The position numbers and the translations under genes are program-made. From JAXLYX01 sp046351215 (GTDB lineage: Bacteria > Myxococcota_A > Polyangia > Polyangiales > Houyiibacteriaceae), in assembly GCA_046351215.1 (NCBI GenBank), contig JAXLYX010000014.1, forward strand, positions 1 to 64,000: a DNA stretch of 64,000 nt, in the 5' to 3' direction. Shown one piece after another: positions 43,031 through 50,739 of the stretch. Every line of letters starts with the position of its first letter. The first letter of the stretch is position 1. Below the pieces are notes generated by a model, which made no database searches, was not told the DNA's origin, and saw nothing but the letters and a program-made list of their open reading frames with translations.

Positions 43031-44230
43031 TCAGACGCCCCAGCGGAAGTAGTCGTCGCCCTCGTCGAGGAGGAAGCGGGAGAGGACCATCTTGTGGACC
43101 TCCGACGCTCCGTCGACGAGACGCGCCTGCCGCGCGTAGCGGTAGATCCACTCGAGCGCCGTGTCGCGCGAGTAGCCGCGCGCGCCGCAGAGCTGGATCG
43201 AGGTGTCGACGGCCTTCTGGAGCGCCTCGCTCACGACGACCTTCGCCGTCGAGATCTCCTTGCGGGCGAAGTCGCCCTGGTCGAGGGCGAAGGCGGCCCG
43301 CATCGTGAGCAGCCGACCGATGTCGATCTGCATCGCGGCCTCGCCGAGCATCCACTGGACGCCCTCGCGCTCGCTCAGCTTCTTGCCCTGGCTCTCGCGT
43401 CGCTGCACGTACTCGGTCGCGATCGAGAGCGAGCGCTTGGCGAGCCCGAGCCAGCGCATGCAATGCGTGAGACGCGCGGGGCCGAGGCGGATCTGCGTGA
43501 CCTTGAGGCCGTCGCCGACCTCGAGCACGCGGTTCTCGTCGGGGATCCGCAGGCCGTCGAAGACGAGCTCGCAATGCCCGCCGTGCTCCTCGGGGCCGAG
43601 GATCGGGATGCGGCGCTCGATCGACCAGCCGGGCTGATCCCGATGGAAGAGGAAGCAGGTGAGGCCCTTGCGCGGATGGTCCGAGGTCTTCGCGACGAGG
43701 AGGAAGTGCGTCGCCTCGCCCGCGCCCGTGATGAACCACTTGCGGCCGCGCACGACCCAGTCGTCGCCTTCCTTCGTCGCCGTCGTCTGCATCATCGACG
43801 GATCGGAACCCGCGCCCGGATGGGGCTCGGTCATCGCGAAGGCCGAGCGGACCTCGCCACGCACGATCGGCAATAGCCAGCGCTCCTTCTGGGCCGGGGT
43901 CGCGATCCGCGAGAGGACCATGATGTTCCCGTCGTCGGGAGCCGCGGAGTTGAAGACCACGGGACCGAAGAGCGAGTGGTTCATCTCCTCGTAGCAGGCG
44001 GCCATCTGGACGAAGGAGAGCCCTCCCCCGCCGAGCTCCTTCGGCGTCTGCAGCGAGAAGAGGCCCTCGGCCTTGGCCTTGCGGCGCAGGGTGTCGAGGA
44101 GGTCGAGTCGGATGTTCTCGTGCTCGTCGAAGGTCGAGGCATCGGCTTCGAGCGGGAGGATCTCCTCGCGGACGAAGCGCCGGATGCGCAGACGGAGCTC
44201 TTCGGTTTCGGGCGAGAGGCGGAAGTCCAT
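43031..44230 (-). CDS. Acyl-CoA dehydrogenase
   Basis: A 399-aa flavoprotein. FAD-binding segment FAMTEPHPGAGSDPSMMQTTA, WFITGAGEA, and the C-terminal LCGARGYSRDTALEWIYRYARQARLVDGASEVHKMV. The closest pattern is the ACAD10/ACAD11-type enzymes that travel with phosphotransferase-fold partners, as here. It would introduce the alpha-beta double bond into an acyl-CoA. It is 7 bp from the SDR gene in a compact operon running leftwards from 48885. Confidence 0.93.
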   Translation of the reverse strand: MDFRLSPETEELRLRIRRFVREEILPLEADASTFDEHENIRLDLLDTLRRKAKAEGLFSLQTPKELGGGGLSFVQMAACYEEMNHSLFGPVVFNSAAPDDGNIMVLSRIATPAQKERWLLPIVRGEVRSAFAMTEPHPGAGSDPSMMQTTATKEGDDWVVRGRKWFITGAGEATHFLLVAKTSDHPRKGLTCFLFHRDQPGWSIERRIPILGPEEHGGHCELVFDGLRIPDENRVLEVGDGLKVTQIRLGPARLTHCMRWLGLAKRSLSIATEYVQRRESQGKKLSEREGVQWMLGEAAMQIDIGRLLTMRAAFALDQGDFARKEISTAKVVVSEALQKAVDTSIQLCGARGYSRDTALEWIYRYARQARLVDGASEVHKMVLSRFLLDEGDDYFRWGV

Positions 44231-44237
44231 TCGTTCC

Positions 44238-45005
44238 TCAGAGGGGGTTCACGGAGTGGCCGCCGTCGACCGTGACCACGGAACCGGTCACGAAGCTCGA
44301 GGCGTCGGAGGCGAGGAAGAGGAGCGGTGCGTCGAGCTCCACGAGTCGACCGAGACGGCGGAGCGGCACGCGCTTCAGCATCGCGTGGCCCGCCTCGGTC
44401 GCGAAGAACGTGCTGTTCATGTCGGTCTCGAAGTATCCGGGGGCGATGGCGTTCACGCGGATGCCGTGACGCGCGAGCTCGACCGCCATCGAGCGCGTGA
44501 GGTGCACGAGCCCGGCCTTCGAGGCCGCGTAGGGAGCGAGCTGGCCCGCCGCCCGCAGGCCCACGATCGAGGCGATGTTCACGATGCTCCCGCCGCGACC
44601 GGCCTCGACCATCTGTCGAGCGACCGCCTGCGCGACGCGGAAGGCCCCACCGAGGTTCGTGTCGACGACGGAGGACCAGTCCTCCTCGCTCTGCTCGAGC
44701 ACGGGCTTCGTCACCGCGACGCCGGAGTTGTTGACGAGGATCGAGATCGAGCCGAACGCGCGCGCGGCCGCCGCGATCGACTCGGGGATGCCCTCCGGAT
44801 CGCGGACGTCGAGGCCGACGAATTCGACCGAAGCGCCGGTGCCGCGGAGATCCTTCGCGACCTGCTCGAGGGCCTCGCGACGACGCGCCGCGAGCACGAC
44901 CGAGGCGCCGTGGCGCGCGAGCACGCCGGCGAAGTGGCGGCCGAGGCCGCTCGAGGCCCCGGTCACGAGGGCCACTTTCCCTCTCAAGAGGTCCTTCTCG
45001 AACAT
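44238..45005 (-). CDS. SDR, 3-hydroxyacyl-CoA dehydrogenase / 3-oxoacyl reductase-like
   Basis: A 255-aa classical SDR: TGASSGLGRHFAG, NNSGV, catalytic Ser in NIASIVG and YAASKAGLVHL, and the C-terminal SSFVTGSVVTVDGGHSV. It resembles FabG-like oxidoreductases. Within this operon it would oxidise the 3-hydroxyacyl-CoA, or reduce a keto group, between the dehydrogenase and the thiolases. Confidence 0.92.
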   Translation of the reverse strand: MFEKDLLRGKVALVTGASSGLGRHFAGVLARHGASVVLAARRREALEQVAKDLRGTGASVEFVGLDVRDPEGIPESIAAAARAFGSISILVNNSGVAVTKPVLEQSEEDWSSVVDTNLGGAFRVAQAVARQMVEAGRGGSIVNIASIVGLRAAGQLAPYAASKAGLVHLTRSMAVELARHGIRVNAIAPGYFETDMNSTFFATEAGHAMLKRVPLRRLGRLVELDAPLLFLASDASSFVTGSVVTVDGGHSVNPL

Positions 45006-45018
45006 GGTCCCTCCGCGA

Positions 45019-45420
45019 TCAGCGGCCCGCGAGGGCCTTCGGGTTGTCGATGGCGACGGCTCGCTCGAGCGTCTTCTCGAGATGCTCGAGCAGCGCCTCC
45101 CCCCGCGGGCCCTCGTCGAGCTCGCCCGCGCGGATGCGCTGCACGAGCTCGCGGTTCGCGTTGTGGAGCCGGTCCTTCACCTCCGCCTCGGTCATCGTCG
45201 AGACGTCGAGCGTGATGGGACCGAGGAGGTACTGGAGCTCGTCGAGCTCCGCGCGCGCGGTCTCGAGGCCCTGGTCGAGCTCGCGCAGGGCGATGCCGAG
45301 GGCGTTCGCGATCATGCGCGCGTCGTACTGCTTCTCGGGCGGGAGCGCCGGGATCAGGCTGGCCATCAGGGTCTCGCGGGCGATCGAGAGCAGCTCGCGG
45401 GCGTCGGGTCGGAAACTCAC
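45019..45420 (-). CDS. DUF6285-type small protein
   Basis: A 133-aa protein from a GTG whose start overlaps the stop of the phosphotransferase gene. The segment KQYDARMIANALGIALREL and the helical C-terminus match the small proteins that usually follow ACAD10-type aminoglycoside-phosphotransferase-fold genes. The role is unknown. The constant pairing suggests it is a subunit or helper of that kinase-like enzyme. Confidence 0.75.
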   Translation of the reverse strand: MSFRPDARELLSIARETLMASLIPALPPEKQYDARMIANALGIALRELDQGLETARAELDELQYLLGPITLDVSTMTEAEVKDRLHNANRELVQRIRAGELDEGPRGEALLEHLEKTLERAVAIDNPKALAGR

Positions 45421-46457
45421 GGATGGCCTCCCTTCACGAGCGCCAGCATGGTGCGCGCGACCTCCGAGGGGATCCGCCCCGTCAGGGCGAGCTCGAGCGA
45501 AGGTTGCTGCCGCGAGAGATGTCGCTCGGCCTGCTGCATCGCGATGATGCCCCAGCGCAGGTGGGCGACGACCTGCCAGAAGTGGATCGCGCGCGGGTCG
45601 AGCTCGAGCCCGGAGACCTCGCGGTAGCCCTCGAGGAAGGCCTCGGCGGGGCCGATGCCTCCGGCACGTCGGTCGTCCCGACCGAAGCGCCAGCACTTCG
45701 CGAAGAACCAGCCGACGTCCTCGACGGGATCGCCGAAGCCGGCGAACTCCCAGTCGAGCACGGCCGAGAGGTCGCCCTTGTCGACGAGGTAGTTCCCCGT
45801 GCGGTAGTCGCGATGGACCAGCGTGACGCGATCCGTCGGCGGGGCGTTGCGCTCGCACCAGCGCAGGCCGAGCTCGTACGCGGGCGCCGGCTCGGGCAGC
45901 GCATCGAGGTGTCGACGGTAGGTGTCGACGAATTCGAGCGCCGGCGAGGTCTCGGGGACGCGGAGGAAGGAGAGCTCGTCCGACCCGGGCTCGATCGTGT
46001 GGAGCCTCGCCATGTCGCGACCTATCGAGCGCGCGAGCGCGGCGCGGTCCGGCACGAGGGAGTCGTCCTTCACGAGCCGATGGCCGGCGGCGACGCCGGG
46101 CCGGAATTCCATCACGAAGAACGGCCGTCCGAGGACGGCCCGGTCCTCGCAGAGGTGGAGGGGCTCGGGCACCCGCACGCCGGCGCGATGCGCCGCCCGC
46201 AGGAGGGCGAATTCGTTCGCGCGCGAATGGCTCACGGCGACGCCCGAGGGCGAGTCCGTGCGGAGGACGAGCTTCTCGTTCCGCACGTGGCAGCCGCTCC
46301 GGAAGACGACGTCGAGAGCGTGGTTCTCCTGGATGGCTCCGCCCGAGAGCTTGGCCGTCCGCTCGATCGACGCGCTCTCCTCGCCCGTGGCCTTCGCCAG
46401 GTACGCCTCGAGCGCCGCGCGACGCTCCTCGATGCTCATGCCCGATCCTCCGCCCAC
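45417..46457 (-). CDS. Phosphotransferase family protein (APH fold, ACAD10 N-terminal type)
   Basis: A 346-aa aminoglycoside-phosphotransferase-fold kinase. Catalytic LVHRDYRTGNYLVD and metal-binding AVLDWEFAGFGDPVEDVGWF are intact. In the ACAD10/11 pathway such kinases phosphorylate the hydroxyl of 4-hydroxyacyl-CoAs before rearrangement to 3-hydroxyacyl-CoA. The acyl-CoA dehydrogenase in the same operon makes that role likely here. It overlaps the thiolase gene upstream by 22 bp and the DUF6285 gene downstream by 4 bp. Confidence 0.88.
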   Translation of the reverse strand: MGGGSGMSIEERRAALEAYLAKATGEESASIERTAKLSGGAIQENHALDVVFRSGCHVRNEKLVLRTDSPSGVAVSHSRANEFALLRAAHRAGVRVPEPLHLCEDRAVLGRPFFVMEFRPGVAAGHRLVKDDSLVPDRAALARSIGRDMARLHTIEPGSDELSFLRVPETSPALEFVDTYRRHLDALPEPAPAYELGLRWCERNAPPTDRVTLVHRDYRTGNYLVDKGDLSAVLDWEFAGFGDPVEDVGWFFAKCWRFGRDDRRAGGIGPAEAFLEGYREVSGLELDPRAIHFWQVVAHLRWGIIAMQQAERHLSRQQPSLELALTGRIPSEVARTMLALVKGGHP

Positions 46458-47656
46458 CGCTCGATCACGATCGCGGATGCGATGCCCGCGCCGCCGCAGA
46501 TGGCGGCCACACCATACCGTCCGTCGCGCCGCTCGAGCTCGTCGATCAGCATGGAGACGAGGTTGCCTCCGGTCGCGCCGAGGGCGTGTCCGAGGGCGAT
46601 CGCGCCTCCGTTCGGACAGAGCCTCTCGTCGGGGATGCCGAGCGAGTCCTGGTAGTGCGCGACGACGGCCGCGAACGACTCGTTGAACTCGAAGACGTCG
46701 ACCTCCGTCACCTCGAGACCGGCCTTCGCGAGCGCCTTGCGCGTCGCGAGGGGCCCCGCCGTCAGCATGACCACGGGATCGACCGTCGCGTGGGCCGAGG
46801 CGAGCACGCGCGCACGGGGCTTCGCGCCGAGACGACGTGCGGCCCCCTCGCCGGCGACGACGAGGAGCGAGGCGCCGTCGACCATCGCGGGCGACGTGCC
46901 CACGGTGTGATCGTGGCGGAGCTCCGCGACCTCGGGATGGCGCGAGCGGACGAAAGCATCCGCGCCCTTCGCCCCGACCTTCGCGAACGCCGAAGGCAGG
47001 GCCGCGAGCGATTCGAGCGTGCAGTCCGGGCGGATCGCCTCGTCCTCGACGACCACGCGACCGTCGGGCGTCTCCACGGCGACGACGGAGCGCGCGAAGC
47101 GGCCCTCGTCCCGCGCGAGGGCCGCGCGTGCGTGGCTCCGTGCCGCGATGCCGTCGAGCCGTGCCCGGTCGACGCCGTGGATCGTCGCGACGAGATCGGC
47201 CGCGATGCCCATGTGGACGAAGCCCGTGCGCGCCGCCACCTCCGGATCGGCGAACCAGGCGCCCTGATCGGAGAACATCGGGACGCGCGACATCGACTCG
47301 ACGCCGCCCGCCACGATCACGGAGTCGTCGGCGCTCGCGCGGAGCGCCGCGAATTCGAGGGCGGCGAGGCCCGAGACGCAGAAGCGGTTCAGGGTCACGC
47401 CCGACGCGCGCGGACAGACTCCGGCGTAGAGGGCCGCGATGCGCGCGAGATCGGCGCCCTGCTCGCCCGTCTGCGTGACGCAGCCGAGGACGACGTCCTC
47501 GGCCTCGTCGAGCAGGCGCGCGTCCCGCCTCGAGAGCTCGCCGAAGAGCGCCTCGAGCAGGGCGATCGGCCGGACGCCCGCGAGGGCTCCCTCCGGCTTC
47601 GCGAGGCCGCGCGGCGTGCGCACGGCCTCGAGGATCACGGCAGGGGCCAGGCTCAT
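46436..47656 (-). CDS. Thiolase (acetyl-CoA C-acyltransferase)
   Basis: A 406-aa thiolase II-type enzyme. Acylated Cys in NRFCVSGLAALEFA, the NGGAIALGHALGATGG histidine motif, and the second catalytic Cys in ICGGAGIASA. It cleaves 3-oxoacyl-CoA with CoA, or condenses in reverse. The ATG overlaps the stop of the upstream thiolase-like gene. It is the second gene of the acyl-CoA operon. Confidence 0.93.
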   Translation of the reverse strand: MSLAPAVILEAVRTPRGLAKPEGALAGVRPIALLEALFGELSRRDARLLDEAEDVVLGCVTQTGEQGADLARIAALYAGVCPRASGVTLNRFCVSGLAALEFAALRASADDSVIVAGGVESMSRVPMFSDQGAWFADPEVAARTGFVHMGIAADLVATIHGVDRARLDGIAARSHARAALARDEGRFARSVVAVETPDGRVVVEDEAIRPDCTLESLAALPSAFAKVGAKGADAFVRSRHPEVAELRHDHTVGTSPAMVDGASLLVVAGEGAARRLGAKPRARVLASAHATVDPVVMLTAGPLATRKALAKAGLEVTEVDVFEFNESFAAVVAHYQDSLGIPDERLCPNGGAIALGHALGATGGNLVSMLIDELERRDGRYGVAAICGGAGIASAIVIERWAEDRA

Positions 47657-48885
47657 CCCGCGCGACCGACCACGAAGCTGACGATGGTCGTCGCCGAGCC
47701 GCCGATGTTCAACGTCGCCGCCGTGCGCGCGCCCTCGACCTGGTAGTCGCCGGCCGCGCCCGTCACCTGACGATGCCCGTCGAGCAGCATGCGGATGCCC
47801 GTGGCGCCCACGGGATGCCCGCAGCCGATGAGGCCGCCGCTCGGGTTAATCGGGATGCTGCCGCCGAGCTCGATGCGTCCGTCCTCGACCGCCTTCCACG
47901 CCTCGCCCGGGGCCGTGATCCCGAAGTGGTCGATGGCCATGTACTCGGTCGGCGTGAAGCAGTCGTGGGTCTCGATGAGGTCGACGCCCGAGACGTCGGG
48001 GATCCCGGCGCGACGGAAGGCGTCCTCGATGGTCCCGCGGACCTGGGGGAAGACGTGGCGTTCGCCCCGGCTCTTCGCGATCTTCTCGGAGTAGAGCATC
48101 GTCGAGGTGCGGTGGCCGAAGCCGCGGATCACCGAGAGGTCCTCGAGCTTCTTGCCGCGCTTCTCCGCCCAGGCCCGCGCGAAGCGCTCCGAGGCGAGGA
48201 CCACGGCGCAGGCGCCGTCGGTGACCTGGCTGCAGTCGTGCTTGCGGATCCGACCTTCGATGATCGGGTTCTCCTTCTCGTCGGGCGTGAAGCTCTTCTC
48301 GTTGAAGCCCCAGCCGCGCGTCTGCGAGCGCGGGTTGCGCTTCGCGTTCAGGAGGTTGATCTCGCCGATGCGCGCGAGGTGCCGGGCGTCGAGGCCGTAG
48401 CGGGCCTCGTACTCGTCGGCGAGCTTCGAGAACATGTACGGCCAGCAGTAGGTGGCCTCCTCGGCCTCCTTGCCGACCCAGGCGGCGGCCGCGAGGTGCT
48501 TGGCGGCGACGTCGCCCTTCACGTTCCGCATCTGCTCGACGCCGACGACGACCACGCAGTCGTGGAGACCGGCGAGGATCTCCGCCTGGGCCGCGAGGAC
48601 CGCGATGCTGCCCGACGCGCAGGCGGCCTCGTGGCGGGACGAGGGCTTGCCCTCGAACCCGGGATCGATCGCGGCGAAGAAGCCGCCGAGGTGGCCCTGG
48701 CCGGCGAAGAGCTCGCCGACGAAATTCGCGACGTGCGAGGCGTCGACGTCCTCCGGCGCGAGCTCGGTGTTCGAGAGCGCACCGCGGACGGCGGACTCCA
48801 TCATCTCGAAGAGCCCGAGGCCCCTTCGCGACCAGGGCTCGGCGAAGTCGGTCTGATCGCCACCGAGGATGTAGACGGCACTCAT
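47653..48885 (-). CDS. SCP-x-type thiolase / acetyl-CoA acetyltransferase
   Basis: A 410-aa thiolase-superfamily protein; the ATG of MSAVYILGG follows GGAGGA. Catalytic Cys in HEAACASGSIAVLAAQ, HDCFTPTEY, and GLIGCGHPVGATG. The sterol-carrier-protein-x group to which it belongs handles branched or bulky acyl-CoAs. It is the first gene of the operon. With a second thiolase, APH-type kinase, SDR and ACAD downstream, the operon probably degrades unusual fatty acids, for example hydroxylated or branched chains. Confidence 0.9.
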   Translation of the reverse strand: MSAVYILGGDQTDFAEPWSRRGLGLFEMMESAVRGALSNTELAPEDVDASHVANFVGELFAGQGHLGGFFAAIDPGFEGKPSSRHEAACASGSIAVLAAQAEILAGLHDCVVVVGVEQMRNVKGDVAAKHLAAAAWVGKEAEEATYCWPYMFSKLADEYEARYGLDARHLARIGEINLLNAKRNPRSQTRGWGFNEKSFTPDEKENPIIEGRIRKHDCSQVTDGACAVVLASERFARAWAEKRGKKLEDLSVIRGFGHRTSTMLYSEKIAKSRGERHVFPQVRGTIEDAFRRAGIPDVSGVDLIETHDCFTPTEYMAIDHFGITAPGEAWKAVEDGRIELGGSIPINPSGGLIGCGHPVGATGIRMLLDGHRQVTGAAGDYQVEGARTAATLNIGGSATTIVSFVVGRAG

Positions 48886-48971
48886 TCGCTCGATTCCTCC
48901 GACGTGCGCAAGCGACACACTTGCACGACGAAACCCACTCTAGGTCCTCGGGGATTCCGAGGCAATCGCGC

Positions 48972-49943
48972 TCAGACCGCCGCCGACACCAGCTCGGGAC
49001 GCCCGATCCAGACGCGATTCAGGGTCTGCGTCACCTTGCCCGAGTGCGGCTTGCCCGCCAAGCGGTCGAGCGCCTCGAAATAGGGCGGCAGGAAGCGGAT
49101 GTGGGCCGGCAGGTGCGGGTAGACGGCCCGTGCGGCCGCGACGGCCGCGGCGTAGTTCGCTCGGGTGTAGGCCGTCGGCTCGCCGAGGCCGAACTCGGTC
49201 CGGAGGCGCGGCGGCATCATCTCGGCGGTGATCAATCGGATCTCGTGGAGCGCGAGGCGCGACCCCGGGAAGAGATCGAAGTCGAAGAGGAAGCCCGCGA
49301 CCTCGCGCCCCACCTTGCGGACGGCGAGCTCGTCGCTGTCCCACATCTGCTGGTTGTAAGCGAGGAAGTCGCGCCAGGTCTTCGGCTGCTCCGACTCGGG
49401 CACCCCGAAGCAGTACGCGAAGCGCTTGATCTCCTGGTAGTAGGCTTCCTTGGTCTCGGCATCGAGCGGTCCGAGGATCTCCTCGTACATCTTGATGGCC
49501 GTCTCCCAGAGCGTCGCGTGCACCCAGAGCATCGCGGAGATCTCGTTCGCCGAGTAGCGGCTGCCCGCGAGGAAGCCGCCCGTGTCCTCGGTCACGCGAC
49601 CGTGGACGGCCGCGTGCGTCAGGTAGAGCTCGCCCGCGAGGCGGTGCACCTGATCGATGCTCCCGAAGAGGAAGGTGAACACGTTGATGAACGTGCCCCG
49701 GAACCGCCCGAGCGGATCGCGCTTCGTCCGCGAGTGCTGATCGATGCCGTGCGCGACCCACGGATGGGCCACCTGCAGGAGGACGGCGCGTCCGGCGCCG
49801 AAGAAGCCGACGGACTCGCGCATCAGGCGCCACGTCACCGAGTCCGGGCCGAAGAGCCCCGCGTTCGCGTCGAGGGACGTCCTGCACGCGTCCTCGAGCT
49901 GGGCCTGGAACTCCTTGCGATCGATGAACTTCCGGTTCCGCAT
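48972..49943 (-). CDS. DUF2236 / MpaB-type oxygenase family protein (second copy)
   Basis: A 323-aa protein; I start at MRNRKFIDRKEF, where GAGG precedes the ATG, although the frame extends to 50066. DUF2236 features: LFGPDSVTWRLMRESVGFFGAGRAVLLQVAHPWVAHGI split over the family's first conserved helix pair, a HAAVHGRV helix, and the SANEISAMLWVHATLWETAI helix with the conserved His. It is quite different from the 36525-37730 copy. Haem-dependent oxygenation of a hydrophobic substrate is the family expectation. It lies upstream of, and co-directional with, the acyl-CoA operon. Confidence 0.82.
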   Translation of the reverse strand: MRNRKFIDRKEFQAQLEDACRTSLDANAGLFGPDSVTWRLMRESVGFFGAGRAVLLQVAHPWVAHGIDQHSRTKRDPLGRFRGTFINVFTFLFGSIDQVHRLAGELYLTHAAVHGRVTEDTGGFLAGSRYSANEISAMLWVHATLWETAIKMYEEILGPLDAETKEAYYQEIKRFAYCFGVPESEQPKTWRDFLAYNQQMWDSDELAVRKVGREVAGFLFDFDLFPGSRLALHEIRLITAEMMPPRLRTEFGLGEPTAYTRANYAAAVAAARAVYPHLPAHIRFLPPYFEALDRLAGKPHSGKVTQTLNRVWIGRPELVSAAV

Positions 49944-50109
49944 CCCGACCTCCACGAGCGTATGTTGACGCCGTCGGTCCGCGTTGGAAGGGACGATCCG
50001 GGCGCGGCGTACCTCAAACGACCTTCGTTCACCCGTGCGGGCGAGGCTCGTCCGAGCCGCGATCACGAGGCTCGGGAAGAGGCCCGATCGACGCGCGACG
50101 GAAAGGGAA

Positions 50110-50139
50110 GAGGCCGGTCCCCCCTCGGAAACCGGCCTC
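50110..50139 (-). terminator. Rho-independent-type terminator
   Basis: GAGGCCGGT pairs with ACCGGCCTC (9 bp); on the minus strand it is followed by a pyrimidine-rich tail. It ends the sulfite-reductase operon. Confidence 0.6.
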
Positions 50140-50174
50140 TCGGATACGGGCCCCCCCGGCCCCGTGGATTCGCT

Positions 50175-50735
50175 TCAGAGACGGCCGAGCGCGTCCGAGA
50201 CCGTGCCCTTCGCGTCGGTCGTGACCTTCGCGGTGAAGAGCTGGCGCGGCTCGCCGGTGCGCTCGATCGCGAGCTTCCCGCCGAGGGCCTTGCCGAGGAC
50301 CTTCTCGATCGCGGGCGCGAGCGCCGCGAGCGTGTCCGCGCTGTTCGGAGCCGCGTTGCGGTCGTTCACCCGGATCTGGAGCTCGTCCGTCCGGAACTTC
50401 CAGCCGAGCGAGGGCTCCTGCTCGAGCAGGTGCGCGGCGCGGAAGGCACGGCGCACGGCGTCCGCGAGACAAGCCTCGGCGTCGCCTTCGAGGCCACGCT
50501 TGCGGCTGTACTTGAGGCCGGGTCGGTCGCCCTCGACGTCGACGTAGTAGTCGGAGCCGTGGCCGATGAGCACGACGCCCGGGCCGGCCGGGACGTGACC
50601 GTAGTCGGCGACGTCGATCACGAGCTCGTCGAGCTTCTTGTCCCGGATCCACGAGTGGAACACGGGGATGGCGGCGTCGACGTCGAACGAGGCGTTCGAC
50701 TCGAGGAAGAGCTTCACCTGGAACTTCGTGGTCAT
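50175..50735 (-). CDS. Hypothetical protein coupled to sulfite reductase
   Basis: A 186-aa soluble protein, 4 bp after the reductase and surely co-transcribed. Segments such as KFQVKLFLESNASFDVDAA, VLIGHGSDYYVDVEGDRPG and the DELQIRVNDRNAAPNSADT stretch are not from a family I can name. There is no cofactor motif. Its fixed position suggests a helper in sulfite/nitrite reduction. A terminator lies 36 bp after the stop. Confidence 0.7.
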   Translation of the reverse strand: MTTKFQVKLFLESNASFDVDAAIPVFHSWIRDKKLDELVIDVADYGHVPAGPGVVLIGHGSDYYVDVEGDRPGLKYSRKRGLEGDAEACLADAVRRAFRAAHLLEQEPSLGWKFRTDELQIRVNDRNAAPNSADTLAALAPAIEKVLGKALGGKLAIERTGEPRQLFTAKVTTDAKGTVSDALGRL

Positions 50736-50739
50736 GGTC

